Source: Streptomyces bacillaris
GTDB taxonomy: Bacteria; Actinomycetota; Actinomycetes; Streptomycetales; Streptomycetaceae
NCBI RefSeq assembly: GCF_003268675.1
Contig: NZ_CP029378.1
Coordinates: forward strand, 7,378,001-7,442,000
Length of the DNA: 64,000 nt
Reading direction: 5' to 3'
Shown here: positions 8,673 to 17,639 of the stretch, piece by piece
Numbering within the stretch: position 1 is the stretch's first letter
Layout: each line of letters opens with the position of its first letter
Notes under the pieces: model-generated
What the model saw: only the letters and a program-made list of their open reading frames with translations
What the model was told of the DNA's origin: nothing
The model's database searches: none
Program-made: the position numbers and the translations under genes

Positions 8673-8716
8673 CGCCCGAGGGGCGGAGGGTTGCGGAACC
8701 CTCCGCCCCTCGGGCG
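8673..8716. terminator. Strong hairpin terminator between convergent genes
   Basis: Two 20-bp arms pair perfectly across a GCGG loop: 8673-8692 and 8697-8716, the left arm starting CGCCCGAGGGG. A short T-rich run (TTTC) follows on the plus strand. It lies between the plus-strand methyltransferase and the minus-strand rheA, so it can stop transcription from both sides. Confidence 0.85.
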
Positions 8717-8731
8717 TTTCCCCGCGTACGT

Positions 8732-8795
8732 GTACGTGGTGTTCCTCGCGAGCGGGTCCGGTATGCGGCCTGTCCCGTACGCGGTGTTCCTCGCG
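8732..8795. repeat. Short direct repeat near the rheA 3' end
   Basis: A 19-bp sequence beginning GTACG and ending TTCCTCGCG occurs at 8732-8750 and 8777-8795 with one mismatch. It lies in the non-coding gap between the terminator hairpin and the end of rheA. No function is evident. Confidence 0.6.
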
Positions 8796-8866
8796 CTCCG
8801 TTCGGCCCGGCCCGGTTCCGTACGTGGCGTCCGTACGCGGCTCCGCCTGACGTGCCGCTCCCGTAC

Positions 8867-9550
8867 TCAGCCGCCCTGCCGCCGCGCCGCCGTGTCCTCG
8901 CGCAGTTCGCCGGTGCGGCGGGTGAGGGAGTCGATCCGGGCGGCCAGCTGCCGTTGCCCCGACGGCAGATGCGGCCGGACCGCCGTGAGCGGGGCGACGA
9001 GGAGGGCGGCGTCGTCGGCGGCGAGGGCCTGGCGCAACTGGTCCAGCGGGGCGCCCGCGGGGGAGGGCAGCCCGGTGAGGGCGGTGACCTGACCGGCCAG
9101 GGAGCGCAGGTCGGCGGCGTTCTGACGGGCCCAGGTGGTGATGGTGCGGTCGGCCGCGCGCCGGTCCCGGGTGGCCTTGACCCGCTCCTCCCCGGTGGAG
9201 CCGAGGGAGCCGGGACGCAGCCGCAGATAGCGGCGCTCGGCCGCCTGCCGGCTGGCGACACCGAGCGGGTCGGCCAGCTCGGCCCAGCTGGCCCCCGCCG
9301 CCCGGGCGGCCTCGATCAGCCCGGTCTCCCACCCCGCGAGCCGCTCCCGCAGTTCGCGCAGCAGCTGGAGCGAGGCCAGTGCCTGGGCCCGGTCCGGATC
9401 GGTCGCCGGGCCGTCGGCCTGCTCCGCCGTGGCGGTCCGGGCGTCACGGACCGCGCCGTCGATGATGCCCAGCGCCGCGGCTGCGGCGAGGAGGGAGACG
9501 GCGTCCGGATCGGGGTGGCGGGTGGGGTCGGGCTGCTCCGCTGCTGACAC
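8867..9550 (-). CDS. rheA: RheA-type repressor of hsp18
   Basis: A 227-residue protein encoded divergently from hsp18, as in Streptomyces albus, where RheA is a temperature-sensing repressor of hsp18 and of itself. A helix-turn-helix is visible in the middle (AGASWAELADPLGVASRQAAERRYLRLR). The N-terminal part (ALGIIDGAVRDARTATAEQ) is helical and the C terminus (about residues 130-227) is Ala/Leu-rich helical. Homologues are often annotated as HSP18 transcriptional regulator. The operator reported for RheA is present exactly in the shared intergenic region. Identification rests on gene position plus operator more than on sequence, since RheA proteins diverge quickly. Confidence 0.78.
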   Translation of the reverse strand: MSAAEQPDPTRHPDPDAVSLLAAAAALGIIDGAVRDARTATAEQADGPATDPDRAQALASLQLLRELRERLAGWETGLIEAARAAGASWAELADPLGVASRQAAERRYLRLRPGSLGSTGEERVKATRDRRAADRTITTWARQNAADLRSLAGQVTALTGLPSPAGAPLDQLRQALAADDAALLVAPLTAVRPHLPSGQRQLAARIDSLTRRTGELREDTAARRQGG

Positions 9551-9620
9551 GGTGACTCCTTCGGCAGGTGCGGTTTCACGACAGGTTCGACGTCATGTCG
9601 TCCTTTCGGTGACATTTCAT

Positions 9621-9649
9621 TTGTCATCGAATGGATGACATGCTACAAC
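9621..9649 (+). promoter_or_regulatory. hsp18 promoter (-35/-10)
   Basis: TTGTCA (9621-9626) and TACAAC (9644-9649) are separated by 17 nt, a good vegetative-type promoter. It lies 54 nt before the hsp18 start and is almost fully covered by the RheA operator, so repressor binding would block RNA polymerase. Confidence 0.7.
9622..9640. promoter_or_regulatory. RheA operator
   Basis: The sequence TGTCATCGAATGGATGACA is a perfect 7-bp inverted repeat with a 5-bp spacer. It equals the operator pattern known for RheA of S. albus (TGTCATC-N5-GATGACA). It sits in the rheA-hsp18 intergenic region and overlaps the -35 and spacer of the hsp18 promoter. Confidence 0.88.
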
Positions 9650-9703
9650 GGTGTCAGGTGAAACGCGCGGGCTACCGCCCGACCGACTGGAGGTGTTTCC
9701 GCA

Positions 9704-10135
9704 ATGCTCATGCGTACCGACCCCTTCCGTGAACTCGACCGGATCACCGAGCAGATCCTGCGCCCCGGCACCTGGTCGCGGCCCTCGGCGATGCCGATGG
9801 ACGCGTACCGCGAGGGCGACGAGTACGTGGTGGCGTTCGATCTCCCCGGTGTCTCGCCGGACGCGATCGACGTGGACGTCGAGCGCAACATGCTGACCGT
9901 CCGGGCCGAGCGGCGGCCGGCCGTCAACGCCGACAACGTCCAGATGGAGCTGTCCGAACGGCCGCTGGGCGTGTTCTCCCGGCAGATCGTCCTGGCGGAC
10001 ACCCTGGACACCGAGCGCATCGACGCCGACTACGACGCGGGTGTCCTGACCCTGCGCATCCCGATCGCCGAGCGCGCCAAGCCCCGCAAGATCTCCATCG
10101 GCGCGGGCTCCTCGCGCAAGCAGATCAAGGGCTGA
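9704..10135 (+). CDS. hsp18: Small heat-shock protein Hsp18 (Hsp20/alpha-crystallin family)
   Basis: This is a 143-residue small heat-shock chaperone that holds unfolding proteins in soluble form. The alpha-crystallin domain spans about residues 35-135, with EYVVAFDLPGVSPDAIDVDV opening it, ERPLGVFSRQI in the middle and the hallmark AxxxxGVLTLRIP near the end (DYDAGVLTLRIPI). The N terminus MLMRTDPFRELD is typical of Streptomyces Hsp18. TGGAGG stands 9-10 nt before ATG 9704. Expression is probably controlled by RheA through the operator at 9622-9640: repressed at normal temperature and released by heat. A terminator hairpin follows. Confidence 0.95.
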   Translation: MLMRTDPFRELDRITEQILRPGTWSRPSAMPMDAYREGDEYVVAFDLPGVSPDAIDVDVERNMLTVRAERRPAVNADNVQMELSERPLGVFSRQIVLADTLDTERIDADYDAGVLTLRIPIAERAKPRKISIGAGSSRKQIKG

Positions 10136-10143
10136 CCGGCACC

Positions 10144-10190
10144 CGGCCCGTCCCCGTCCTCCTTCTGGAGGGGCCCCAGGGGACGGGCCG
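10144..10190 (+). terminator. Hairpin terminator after hsp18
   Basis: Arms of 12 bp (CGGCCCGTCCCC at 10144-10155 and its exact complement at 10179-10190) enclose a loop that itself contains a smaller hairpin. It begins 9 nt after the hsp18 stop. Confidence 0.75.
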
Positions 10191-10231
10191 CCGGGGGAAC
10201 CCGAGGGGGGACGTCCGAGGGAGCGGTCACC

Positions 10232-10627
10232 GTGACTCTGCGATGGGAGGCGTTCCTGGACCGGGTCCGGGAACGCGGCACGTACGAGACCCGGGAAGAG
10301 GCCGAGCGCGCCGCGCGCGTGGTGCTGGCCCTTCTCGGCGCACACCTGGTGGGCGCGGAGCGGGCCGAACTGGCCGCCCGGCTGCCCGAGACCATGGCCC
10401 TGATCCTGCTCAACCCGCTCCAGGCCGCCGAACCGCTCTCGCCCGAGCGGTTCGTGCGCGCCACGGCGGCCTGGATCGAGGGCGCCACCGAACGGACCGC
10501 CCTGTGGGACGTGGGAGCCGTCCTCAGCGTCGCCGCCGACGCGGCGGGCGAGGACCTCCTGCGCCGCATCCTGCTGCAGCTGCCGACGGGGTACGACCTC
10601 CTCTTCGGCCGCCCGCAGCCCCTGTGA
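10232..10627 (+). CDS. DUF2267 domain protein (first copy)
   Basis: This 131-residue helical protein matches DUF2267: it has the opening helix MTLRWEAFLDRVRERG, the TREEAERAARVVLALLGAHL segment and the GERxELxARLP-like loop. It ends with LLQLPTGYDLLFGR, a sequence shared with its neighbour. Function of the family is unknown; members often sit near stress genes. GTG 10232 is preceded by GAGGGAG. A paralogue starts 130 nt downstream and hsp18 lies upstream, so a stress-linked role is possible but unproved. Confidence 0.8.
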   Translation: MTLRWEAFLDRVRERGTYETREEAERAARVVLALLGAHLVGAERAELAARLPETMALILLNPLQAAEPLSPERFVRATAAWIEGATERTALWDVGAVLSVAADAAGEDLLRRILLQLPTGYDLLFGRPQPL

Positions 10628-10757
10628 CCGCCTGATCACCCCCGGACCCTGTCCGGATCACTCTCGGATCACCCCCGGGGGGTGTACGGCGGCGCTTTCG
10701 GAGAAGAAGCCAGAGACAACACGACACCGCAGGACCACGAGAAGGGCTGCTGCCGCC

Positions 10758-11216
10758 ATGATTCCTGAGCCTCGGACCATCGCCGCCCCGAAGGCCATGA
10801 CGTTCGACCGGCTGCTGGAGAAGATCAGATACGAGGGTGCCTACCCCACCCGGGAGCGGGCGGAGGAGGCCCTGAACGCCGTACTGGGCGGGCTCGGCGC
10901 GCAGATCACGGGTGAGGAGCGGGTCGCGTTCGCCGCCGCGCTCCCCAGGGAGGCCGCCCGGGTGTTCACCGCCGAGGCCCCCGGCATCGACCCGGCCCCG
11001 GCCGCCCGTTTCGTGGACGATCTGGCCGCGCGGACCGGCGGTACGGCGGCGACCGCCCGCTGGGACGCGGGCACCGTGCTGGCGGCCGTCGCCACGCTGA
11101 TGGACCCGGCGCTCGTCACCCGGGTCATCGAGTCCCTGCCGCCCGGCTACGCCCTGCTCTTCGGCCGCGCCCAGCTCACCACAGCGGCCCGGACCCAGCT
11201 CGGCGCGGCGGCCTGA
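10758..11216 (+). CDS. DUF2267 domain protein (second copy)
   Basis: A 152-residue paralogue of the preceding gene. The shared pattern includes FDRLLEKIRYEGAYPTRERAEEAL, then TGEERVAFAAALP, FVDDLAARTGG and a closing SLPPGYALLFGRAQ. It has an extra 12 or so residues at the N terminus and a short Ala-rich tail. ATG 10758 follows GAAGGG at a workable distance. The pair probably arose by tandem duplication. No catalytic motif is visible and the role is unknown. Confidence 0.8.
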   Translation: MIPEPRTIAAPKAMTFDRLLEKIRYEGAYPTRERAEEALNAVLGGLGAQITGEERVAFAAALPREAARVFTAEAPGIDPAPAARFVDDLAARTGGTAATARWDAGTVLAAVATLMDPALVTRVIESLPPGYALLFGRAQLTTAARTQLGAAA

Positions 11217-11349
11217 GCGGTCCGAGCGGCCCAGGAGGCCCGGGCAGCCTGAGCAGTCCAGGGAGCTGGGAGCCCGTGAGGGCCGGGCAGCCCGAACGGC
11301 CCGAGAACACCGCCGGGGCCCGGGCGATACCGCCCCGGCCCCCGGCCCG

Positions 11350-11850
11350 TCACTCCCCGGCGCCGCGCTCCAGCACCCACAGCCGGCGGTCCCACCCGAT
11401 GTCGTCGCAGCGGCGGACCCGCAGCCCGGCCCGTACCGCCAGTGCGGCCGGCTCGTCCCGCGAGCGCAGCCCCGAGCCGAACAGGCAGGCCGGCCGCAGG
11501 TGTTGGAGCGTGGCATCGAGGTCGTCCCCGCCGACGGGACGGATCTGCTCGACCAGGAGCAGCGTCCCGTCGGCGGGCAGGGCGGCGGACGCCTCGGTGA
11601 GCGCCAGGACGGCGTCCTCGTCGGCCAGCCGCTCCAGAAGACGCGAGACCAGGACGGTGCTGCCCCCATGCGGCACCGGCCCGGTCTGCGGGATCAGTTC
11701 GACGCTCGGTGAGACGTCGGTGTCCAGGATCCGCTCGTCGAGTACCCGGAGTTCGGAGGGCAGAGCCGCGACCTGCCGCTTCGACCGGCCGCTCTCTGCC
11801 TCGGACCACGGCCCGCGCGCCGCTCCTACGGTGACCGGACCCGCCCGCAC
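11350..11850 (-). pseudogene. Remnant of a Methyltransf_2-type O-methyltransferase
   Basis: The 166-residue open frame resembles only the C-terminal half of acetylserotonin-type O-methyltransferases. It has the SRLLERLADEDAVLALTEA helix, the ADGTLLLVEQIRP strand and the C-terminal turn CLFGSGLRSRDE, with VLERGAGE at the end. The dimerisation domain and the glycine-rich SAM motif of the normal 340-residue enzyme are absent. The first 40 residues do not fit the family, and the possible GTG start at 11850 has no good ribosome-binding site. It lies beside a damaged ABC exporter pair, so the locus looks like a decayed biosynthetic or export cluster. Confidence 0.6.
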
Positions 11851-11861
11851 CGCCGCCGCCC

Positions 11862-13659
11862 GTGACCGAGGACGCAGCCGCCCGGGATCTTCTCCCGCCG
11901 CCCCGCCGACCCCGCTGCGCGGCTCCTGCGCCGCACCCTCTCCCGGGTGCGGGGCCACGTCCTGCGCTCGGTCGCCTGGGCCGCCCTGCGCCAGAGCGCC
12001 TTCCTGGCCATGCCCTGGCTGCTGGGCCGGGCCGTCGACGCCGGGGTGCAGGCAGGATCGCCCCGCGGCGCGCTGCTGTACGGGGGCGCGTTCCTGGCCG
12101 CCGCCTGCGTCGAGTACGCCGGGATGCGCGGCTGGCAGCTGTGGGCCACGCTCGCCGACAACCGGGCCGGGACCTGGCTGCGCACCCGGCTGCTGACGGC
12201 GATCCTCGCGGTCGACGCCGACACCCTCCAGCGCCGCACCGGGACCTTCGGGCACATCACCACCCGCGCCACCCGCGACGTGGACACCGTCATCGTCTGG
12301 ATCCACGGACTGACGACCTGGGTGGTCATCGGCCTCACCGCGCTCGTCCTGGTCCCGGCCGTCGCCGGACTCGACCCGCTGCTCCTGCTGGTCGCCGCCG
12401 CCACCGTGCCCGTACTCCTCGCCGTGAACCGGGTCTTCCCGCCGCTCTTCGGCCGCCGCGCCGAACACCTCGCGGCCGCCCACGGGGCCCGGGGCTCCGC
12501 CGCCGAACAACTCCTCTCCGCCCACCTCCCGCTCCGGGGCGTCGGCGCCGACCACCTGCTGGTCGAGCGGCACCACCGGCACAGCACCGAGGTCACCCGC
12601 GCCACCAAGCGGCTCGCCTCGGTCGGCTCGGTGTGGGAGGCCGTCGCGTTCGCCGTGCCGCTGCTGGCGGTCACCGCAGGGCTCCTCGTCGGCGGTCTCG
12701 CCGTGGCCGACGGACGGATCACCGTCGGCGCGCTGACCACCTTCGTCCTCTGGACGGGGACGGTCTCCCTCGCCGTCAACGCGATGATCGCCCGGCTCGG
12801 GGGCTTCGCCGAGGCCCGGGTCGCGGCGGACCGGATCGCCCGCATCCTGGAACTGCCCGAACCGGCACGCCCGTACGTCGACCTGCCCGGGCGGGACGTC
12901 CTGCGGGTGGACGGGCTGACCGTACGGAGGCCCGACCGGGCGGCCGTCGGGCCGCCGACCCTCACCGCCGCCCCCGGCGAGTGGGTGGTGCTCACCGGCC
13001 CCACCGGCTCCGGCAAGAGCACCCTGCTCCGGGCCGTCGCCCAGCTCGTGCCCGCATCCGGCACCGCCGCCTACGGAAAGGTACCGCTGGCCCGCCTGGA
13101 TCCGGAACAGCTGTACGCCCTGGTGGGGTTCGTCCCCGAAGGGCCCCTCCTGCTCCACGGCACCGTCCCGGGAACCTGCTCCTCCCCGGCGACCGGCCGC
13201 CCGCCGAGGTCGCCGCCGCGCACACCGCCGGACTCGACCTGGCGCTGGCCCAGTCGGCCGACGGCCTGGACACGCAGGTGGGGGAGCGCGGTGGGGCGCT
13301 CTCCGGCGGTCAGCGCCAACTGGTCACCCTGGCACGGGCGTTGCTCCGCGACTCGCCCGTCCTGCTGCTCGACGACGTCACCTCCGCCCCGGACGCCGCC
13401 ACCGAGGCCGCCGTGCTGGACCGGCTCCGCGCCGCCACCGCCGACCGGATCGTCCTCTTCGCCACCCACGCCCCCGCCGTCCGCGCCCGCGCCGACCGGG
13501 AGATCACCCTCGCGGCGCCTCCCGTATCCGGCACCAGGGGCACGGCCGCCGCCACCCCTACGGCACCCGGCACCGGGCAGGCCACCACCGCCGCCACCGC
13601 CACCCTCCCCGCACCCGCCGCACCCCCCCGCCCCCGAACAGGAACCGCTCCATGGCTGA
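11862..13659 (+). pseudogene. Frameshifted ABC exporter half-transporter (first of a pair)
   Basis: The frame from GTG 11947 encodes a type I exporter membrane domain (several Leu/Ala/Val segments, about residues 5-290) and the first half of an ATPase domain with Walker A GPTGSGKST. Near 13168-13174 the frame breaks. The expected ENLLLPG continuation, the signature LSGGQRQ and the Walker B VLLLDDVTSAPD are read in another frame up to about 13530. One missing base after CACCGTC explains the break. The N terminus may hold a second shift near 11890, since a GTG at 11862 opens in a different frame. The end overlaps the ATG of the next ABC gene. With this sequence the ATPase cannot be made in full. 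Confidence 0.75.
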
Positions 13660-14713
13660 CCCCGCGCTGCTCACCGATCTCCCCGACCAGCGTGCCGTCC
13701 TCCGCCGAGCCGCCCCCTTCCTGGCCGGACACCGCCTCGCCGTCGCCGCCACCGTCCTCCTCCTGCGTCTGAACCAGCTGGCGTTGACCCAGGCGGTCTG
13801 TGTGGCGGGGCTGCTCGTGGTCAGTGCGGTCATGGTGGGGCGCGGGGCGCTGAGCGTCGGCGTGGCGGTGGTGTTCGTCCTGGCGACCCGGGACATCTTC
13901 CACCGCTTCGAGGACCTCGCCGGGGCCGTCGGGGACGCCCGCGAGGCCCACGTACGGCTCGCACGACTTCTGGACCTCCTCCGCGCGACCGGCGAGGAGC
14001 ACCGCCCGGCCGCCCGCGGCCAGCTGCCCCCGTGCGGTGAACTCGCCCTGGAGAACGTCACGTTCGGCTACCGCACCGGTCCACCCGTCCTCGACGCGCT
14101 CACGCTCGCCGTCGACAGCGGCGAACGGCTCGTCATCGCCGGGGAGACCGGCTCCGGCAAGTCCACCCTGGGCAAGCTCCTGGCCGGGCTGTACGCCCCC
14201 GACCGGGGCACCGTCCGCTTCGCGGGCCACGACCTCGCCACGGTGGACCCGGACCGGCTGCGCTCCAGGACCGTCCTCGTACCGCAGGGAGTGCCCCTCG
14301 TCGACGGCACCCTCGCGGAGAATCTGGCCATGACGGCGGGCAGCCCCGACCGGGCGGCCGTGGCCCGCACCCTCGGGCTGCTCGGGCTGACGGAGTGGGT
14401 GGACTCCCTCCCGTACGGGCTCGACACCGCCGTCTCCACCCGGACCCTCTCCGCCGGGGAGCGGCAGCTCGTCGCCGTCGCACGGGCCGCGCTCACCGAT
14501 CCGGCGGTGCTGATCCTGGACGAGGCGACCGCCGGGGTCGACCACGCGACCGCCGCCCGCATCGAGGAGGCGCTCTCCACCCTCGTCGTCATCGCCCACC
14601 GCGCGGACACCCTCGCCCGAGGCCGCCGCCTGCTGCGCATGCCCGGAGGCCGCCTCACCGACGTCGTGCAGGAGGAGGCCGACAGGGTTCTGAAGTGTGC
14701 GGCTGATGGCTGA
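13652..14713 (+). CDS. ABC exporter half-transporter with a shortened membrane domain (second of a pair)
   Basis: The 353-residue product has a complete ATPase domain: Walker A GETGSGKST, signature LSAGERQ, Walker B AVLILDEATAG and the H-loop VVIAHR. The membrane domain, normally about 300 residues and six helices, is reduced to about 115 residues. The first helix (APFLAGHRLAVAATVLLL) is joined directly to what would be helix 5-6 (VCVAGLLVVSAVMVG). An internal in-frame loss of roughly 200 residues is the simplest reading. ATG 13652 overlaps the end of the first transporter gene, typical of heterodimeric exporters. The pair is likely non-functional unless the sequence is faulty. Confidence 0.72.
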   Translation: MADPALLTDLPDQRAVLRRAAPFLAGHRLAVAATVLLLRLNQLALTQAVCVAGLLVVSAVMVGRGALSVGVAVVFVLATRDIFHRFEDLAGAVGDAREAHVRLARLLDLLRATGEEHRPAARGQLPPCGELALENVTFGYRTGPPVLDALTLAVDSGERLVIAGETGSGKSTLGKLLAGLYAPDRGTVRFAGHDLATVDPDRLRSRTVLVPQGVPLVDGTLAENLAMTAGSPDRAAVARTLGLLGLTEWVDSLPYGLDTAVSTRTLSAGERQLVAVARAALTDPAVLILDEATAGVDHATAARIEEALSTLVVIAHRADTLARGRRLLRMPGGRLTDVVQEEADRVLKCAADG

Positions 14714-14821
14714 GGGCCGTGCCCGGGCGGCGGCCGAGGGTGGCGCGGAAGGTTGCCAGGTGCAAGGCTTGATCGTCGGATGGGCCGCGAAGGCGGCGAC
14801 GCGTCAACGGGGGTGTGGAGC

Positions 14822-17545
14822 ATGGCAGTCGGAGAGTCGGCCGGGGACGGGCCGGGCAGGGGAGTGCTCGGTGCGCTGCCGGAGCGGGCGCCCCGGCGTA
14901 TCGGCCCGTACCGGATCCTCGCCCGTCTGGGCGCGGGTGGCATGGGCGAGGTCTACCTCGGCGCCGACACCCGCCCGGCGCCCTGGGGCACCGGGCCGCA
15001 GCTGGCGGCGGTCAAGACCGTCCGGCGCGAACTGGTGGGGGACCGGGCGTTCCGTGACCGGTTCCGCCGCGAGATGGACACCGCCCGCTCGGTGGAGAGC
15101 CGTTTCGCCGCCCGGCTGCTGTCCGGCGACGCGGAGGCCGCGGAACCGTGGCTGGCCACCGAGTACGTGGCCGGGCCCACGTTGGAGCAGGCGGTCCGCG
15201 CGGCCGGGCCCCTGCCCGTGGCGACCGTGCGGGCCCTCGGGCTCGATCTGGTCCGGGGGCTGCGCGGCATCCACCACGCCCGTGTCCAGCACCGGGACCT
15301 GAAACCGTCGAACGTGCTGCTCGGCCGGGACGGCGCCAAGGTGATCGACTTCGGCATCGCGCGGGCCTTCGGCGCCAGCACCATGACCGCGACAGGGGCG
15401 ATGCTGGGGTCACCGGGCCATATGTCCCCGGAGCATGTGCTGGGCGGACGGCATGTGGTGGCGGCGTCGGACGTCTTCTGCCTGGCCTCGGTGCTGTGCT
15501 ACGCCGCTACTGGCGAATCCCCGTTCGGCAACGGCCCGTTGGCGGCCGTGCTCTACCGGATCTCGCAGGCGGAGGCGGATCTCCGCGCGGTGCCCGACGC
15601 CGTGCGCGAGCTGATCGAGGACTGCCTGTCCGCCGATCCCGCCCGCCGGCCCGACTCGACGGCCCTGGAGGAACGGTTCCGTGCGGCGGTCCTGGCGGAC
15701 CCCCGGACCGCAGCGGACGAGTCCGCGCCGCCCCATGAGCCCGCAGTGCACCGGGAACCCGCCGAACCGCACGAGTCGGAGCTGCCCCACGAGCCCACAC
15801 CGCCCCGCCAGCCCGGCGCGTCCGAGCGGGAGCCCGGTGCTCCGGAGGACGCCCGGCCCGGGAGCGGCGGCGACCGGCCGTTCTGGCCGCCCGTGGTACG
15901 GGAGTTGGTGGCCGCTCACGAGAGCGAACTGGCCGCCGTCGTGGCGGCGGCGGGCCCTCTCACCGCCCATGCGCCCACGATGCCGGGCGCCTCGCCCGTC
16001 CACAGCGCCGAAACGGTCACCCGTCCGCCGGGCGGCCCCGACCCCGTGGCGTCCCCCGGCGCGGCCCCCACCGTTCCCGACGCCCCTCGCCCCGGTCGGC
16101 GCCGTCGCACGATCGCCGCGGCGGTCGCGGCGGTGCTCGTCCTCGGTGTGCTGGGCGCCGTGGGTCTGCGGGCCTGGCAGAACGACGGTGGCGGGGACGA
16201 GGCCGGGGGCGGAGGGCCGGGGACGGCGGCTCCGGCCGGGCCGTCCGGTTCGGCCTCCCCCTCGGAGTCCGGCTCACCGCCGGGCGGGGCCACGGCAGGC
16301 ACCGGGCTGGGCCCGCTCGGTGCCGAACGCAGCCGCTACTTCCCGGCGGCCCCCGACGCCCGCCCGGCCGGCTGGAAGCCGTGGTCGGCCAAGCTCGACG
16401 AGCGGCCGTGGAGCTGTGCCCTGAGCCCCGACGTGCTGGTCTGCCGCACGCTCGCGGGCGGGCTTGAGGCCGTCCGTCCGTCCGACGGCAGACCCTTGTG
16501 GAAGGCGGCCTCTCCCTTCCCCGGCGACCGCGCGGTCACCGGCAACCGGGGTGTCGTCCTCCCGGGGCGCGGCAGCAGCCCGCTCATCCAGGACGATGTC
16601 GTCGTCACCATGGAGGCCGGTGTGATCAGGGGCCGCTCGGCCGCGGACGGGGCGGTCCGCTGGGAGAGCGACCCGGGCGGCGGCGAGGAGACCGAGGTCT
16701 ACGGAGACCCGCTGCTCGGTGAGGACGTCGCGTTCTTCACCCTGGGCGGCGCGGGAAGCGTGTACGCGGTGGACGTCCGCAGCGGCGAACGGCTGTGGCA
16801 GGCGGAACTCACCTCGCACGACGCCCCGATGGCCGGGTACGGCCGCTACCGCGCCGAGGTGTTCGTGGAGGGCAGGCTCATCGCCGTGACCGACGGCGGC
16901 CTGGTCGCGTTCGACGCCCGGACCGGGAAGCGGACACCGGTGACCGTACCGGGGGACAAGAGCTGCGCCGCGATGCGCGTCCACGGCGGCCAGGTCTACT
17001 GCGACATCGAGGGCCAGGACACCGCGGTCCTGGACGCCGTCACGCTGCGCCCGATCCTCGATGAGCTGGACCCGGGCAGCCGCGCTCCCCGGGCCCGGGG
17101 CGTCGTCGCCGCCGGAGGCCGGGAGTACGCCCTGGAACCGAATGAGGCCAAGGGCGCGGTCGAGCTGACCGACCTGTCGGCCACCGGCGCCGACCGGTCC
17201 CCGCGCACGGTCGGGGCGCTGCCCGGACCGGAGGCGGACCAGGCGGGGTCGGCGAAGGGCGGCGGCCTCCACTCGGAGCCGGTGATCGTCGGATCCACGG
17301 CTCTCTTCGCCGACAACCGGAGCCTCTACACCCTGCCCCTGCGCGGCGGCGGGAGCCAACGGCACGACATCGAGGGAGCGCCCGGACACGGGCCGCCCGC
17401 TGGATCCGGTACTGGCACCGACGGCACCGGGGAATTCGACGACCTGGCGGACAAGGCCTGGGCGCCCGAGGTGATCTCGATCGGCGGAGTGCTCTACCTG
17501 GTCTTCCACGACGGGACCGTCCGGTCCGTCGAACTGCCCGCCTGA
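14822..17545 (+). CDS. Receptor-like Ser/Thr protein kinase with PQQ-type propeller ectodomain
   Basis: This 907-residue membrane kinase has an N-terminal Hanks-type kinase domain. Visible are the glycine loop LGAGGMG (37-42), ATP lysine K65, catalytic HRDLKPSN (157-164), DFG (176-178) and SPEH in place of APE. A Pro/Glu-rich juxtamembrane linker follows (about 295-385), then one membrane helix (AAVAAVLVLGVLGAVGL). The extracellular half contains repeated GxxLW and AVDVRSGERLW strands of a beta-propeller. ATG 14822 has GGAG just upstream; an earlier start at 14753 adds an unconserved tail. A paralogous kinase follows 94 nt later. The ligand and substrates are unknown; propellers of this type may sense wall or small-molecule cues. 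Confidence 0.88.
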   Translation: MAVGESAGDGPGRGVLGALPERAPRRIGPYRILARLGAGGMGEVYLGADTRPAPWGTGPQLAAVKTVRRELVGDRAFRDRFRREMDTARSVESRFAARLLSGDAEAAEPWLATEYVAGPTLEQAVRAAGPLPVATVRALGLDLVRGLRGIHHARVQHRDLKPSNVLLGRDGAKVIDFGIARAFGASTMTATGAMLGSPGHMSPEHVLGGRHVVAASDVFCLASVLCYAATGESPFGNGPLAAVLYRISQAEADLRAVPDAVRELIEDCLSADPARRPDSTALEERFRAAVLADPRTAADESAPPHEPAVHREPAEPHESELPHEPTPPRQPGASEREPGAPEDARPGSGGDRPFWPPVVRELVAAHESELAAVVAAAGPLTAHAPTMPGASPVHSAETVTRPPGGPDPVASPGAAPTVPDAPRPGRRRRTIAAAVAAVLVLGVLGAVGLRAWQNDGGGDEAGGGGPGTAAPAGPSGSASPSESGSPPGGATAGTGLGPLGAERSRYFPAAPDARPAGWKPWSAKLDERPWSCALSPDVLVCRTLAGGLEAVRPSDGRPLWKAASPFPGDRAVTGNRGVVLPGRGSSPLIQDDVVVTMEAGVIRGRSAADGAVRWESDPGGGEETEVYGDPLLGEDVAFFTLGGAGSVYAVDVRSGERLWQAELTSHDAPMAGYGRYRAEVFVEGRLIAVTDGGLVAFDARTGKRTPVTVPGDKSCAAMRVHGGQVYCDIEGQDTAVLDAVTLRPILDELDPGSRAPRARGVVAAGGREYALEPNEAKGAVELTDLSATGADRSPRTVGALPGPEADQAGSAKGGGLHSEPVIVGSTALFADNRSLYTLPLRGGGSQRHDIEGAPGHGPPAGSGTGTDGTGEFDDLADKAWAPEVISIGGVLYLVFHDGTVRSVELPA

Positions 17546-17639
17546 CGAACGGGGCCGCCGTCCCGCGAGCCCCTGCTCAGCCCCGACCGCAGACCCGTCC
17601 GGCTCCCCGTGGCGCCGGACCGTTCCCGAGAGGTACCCC

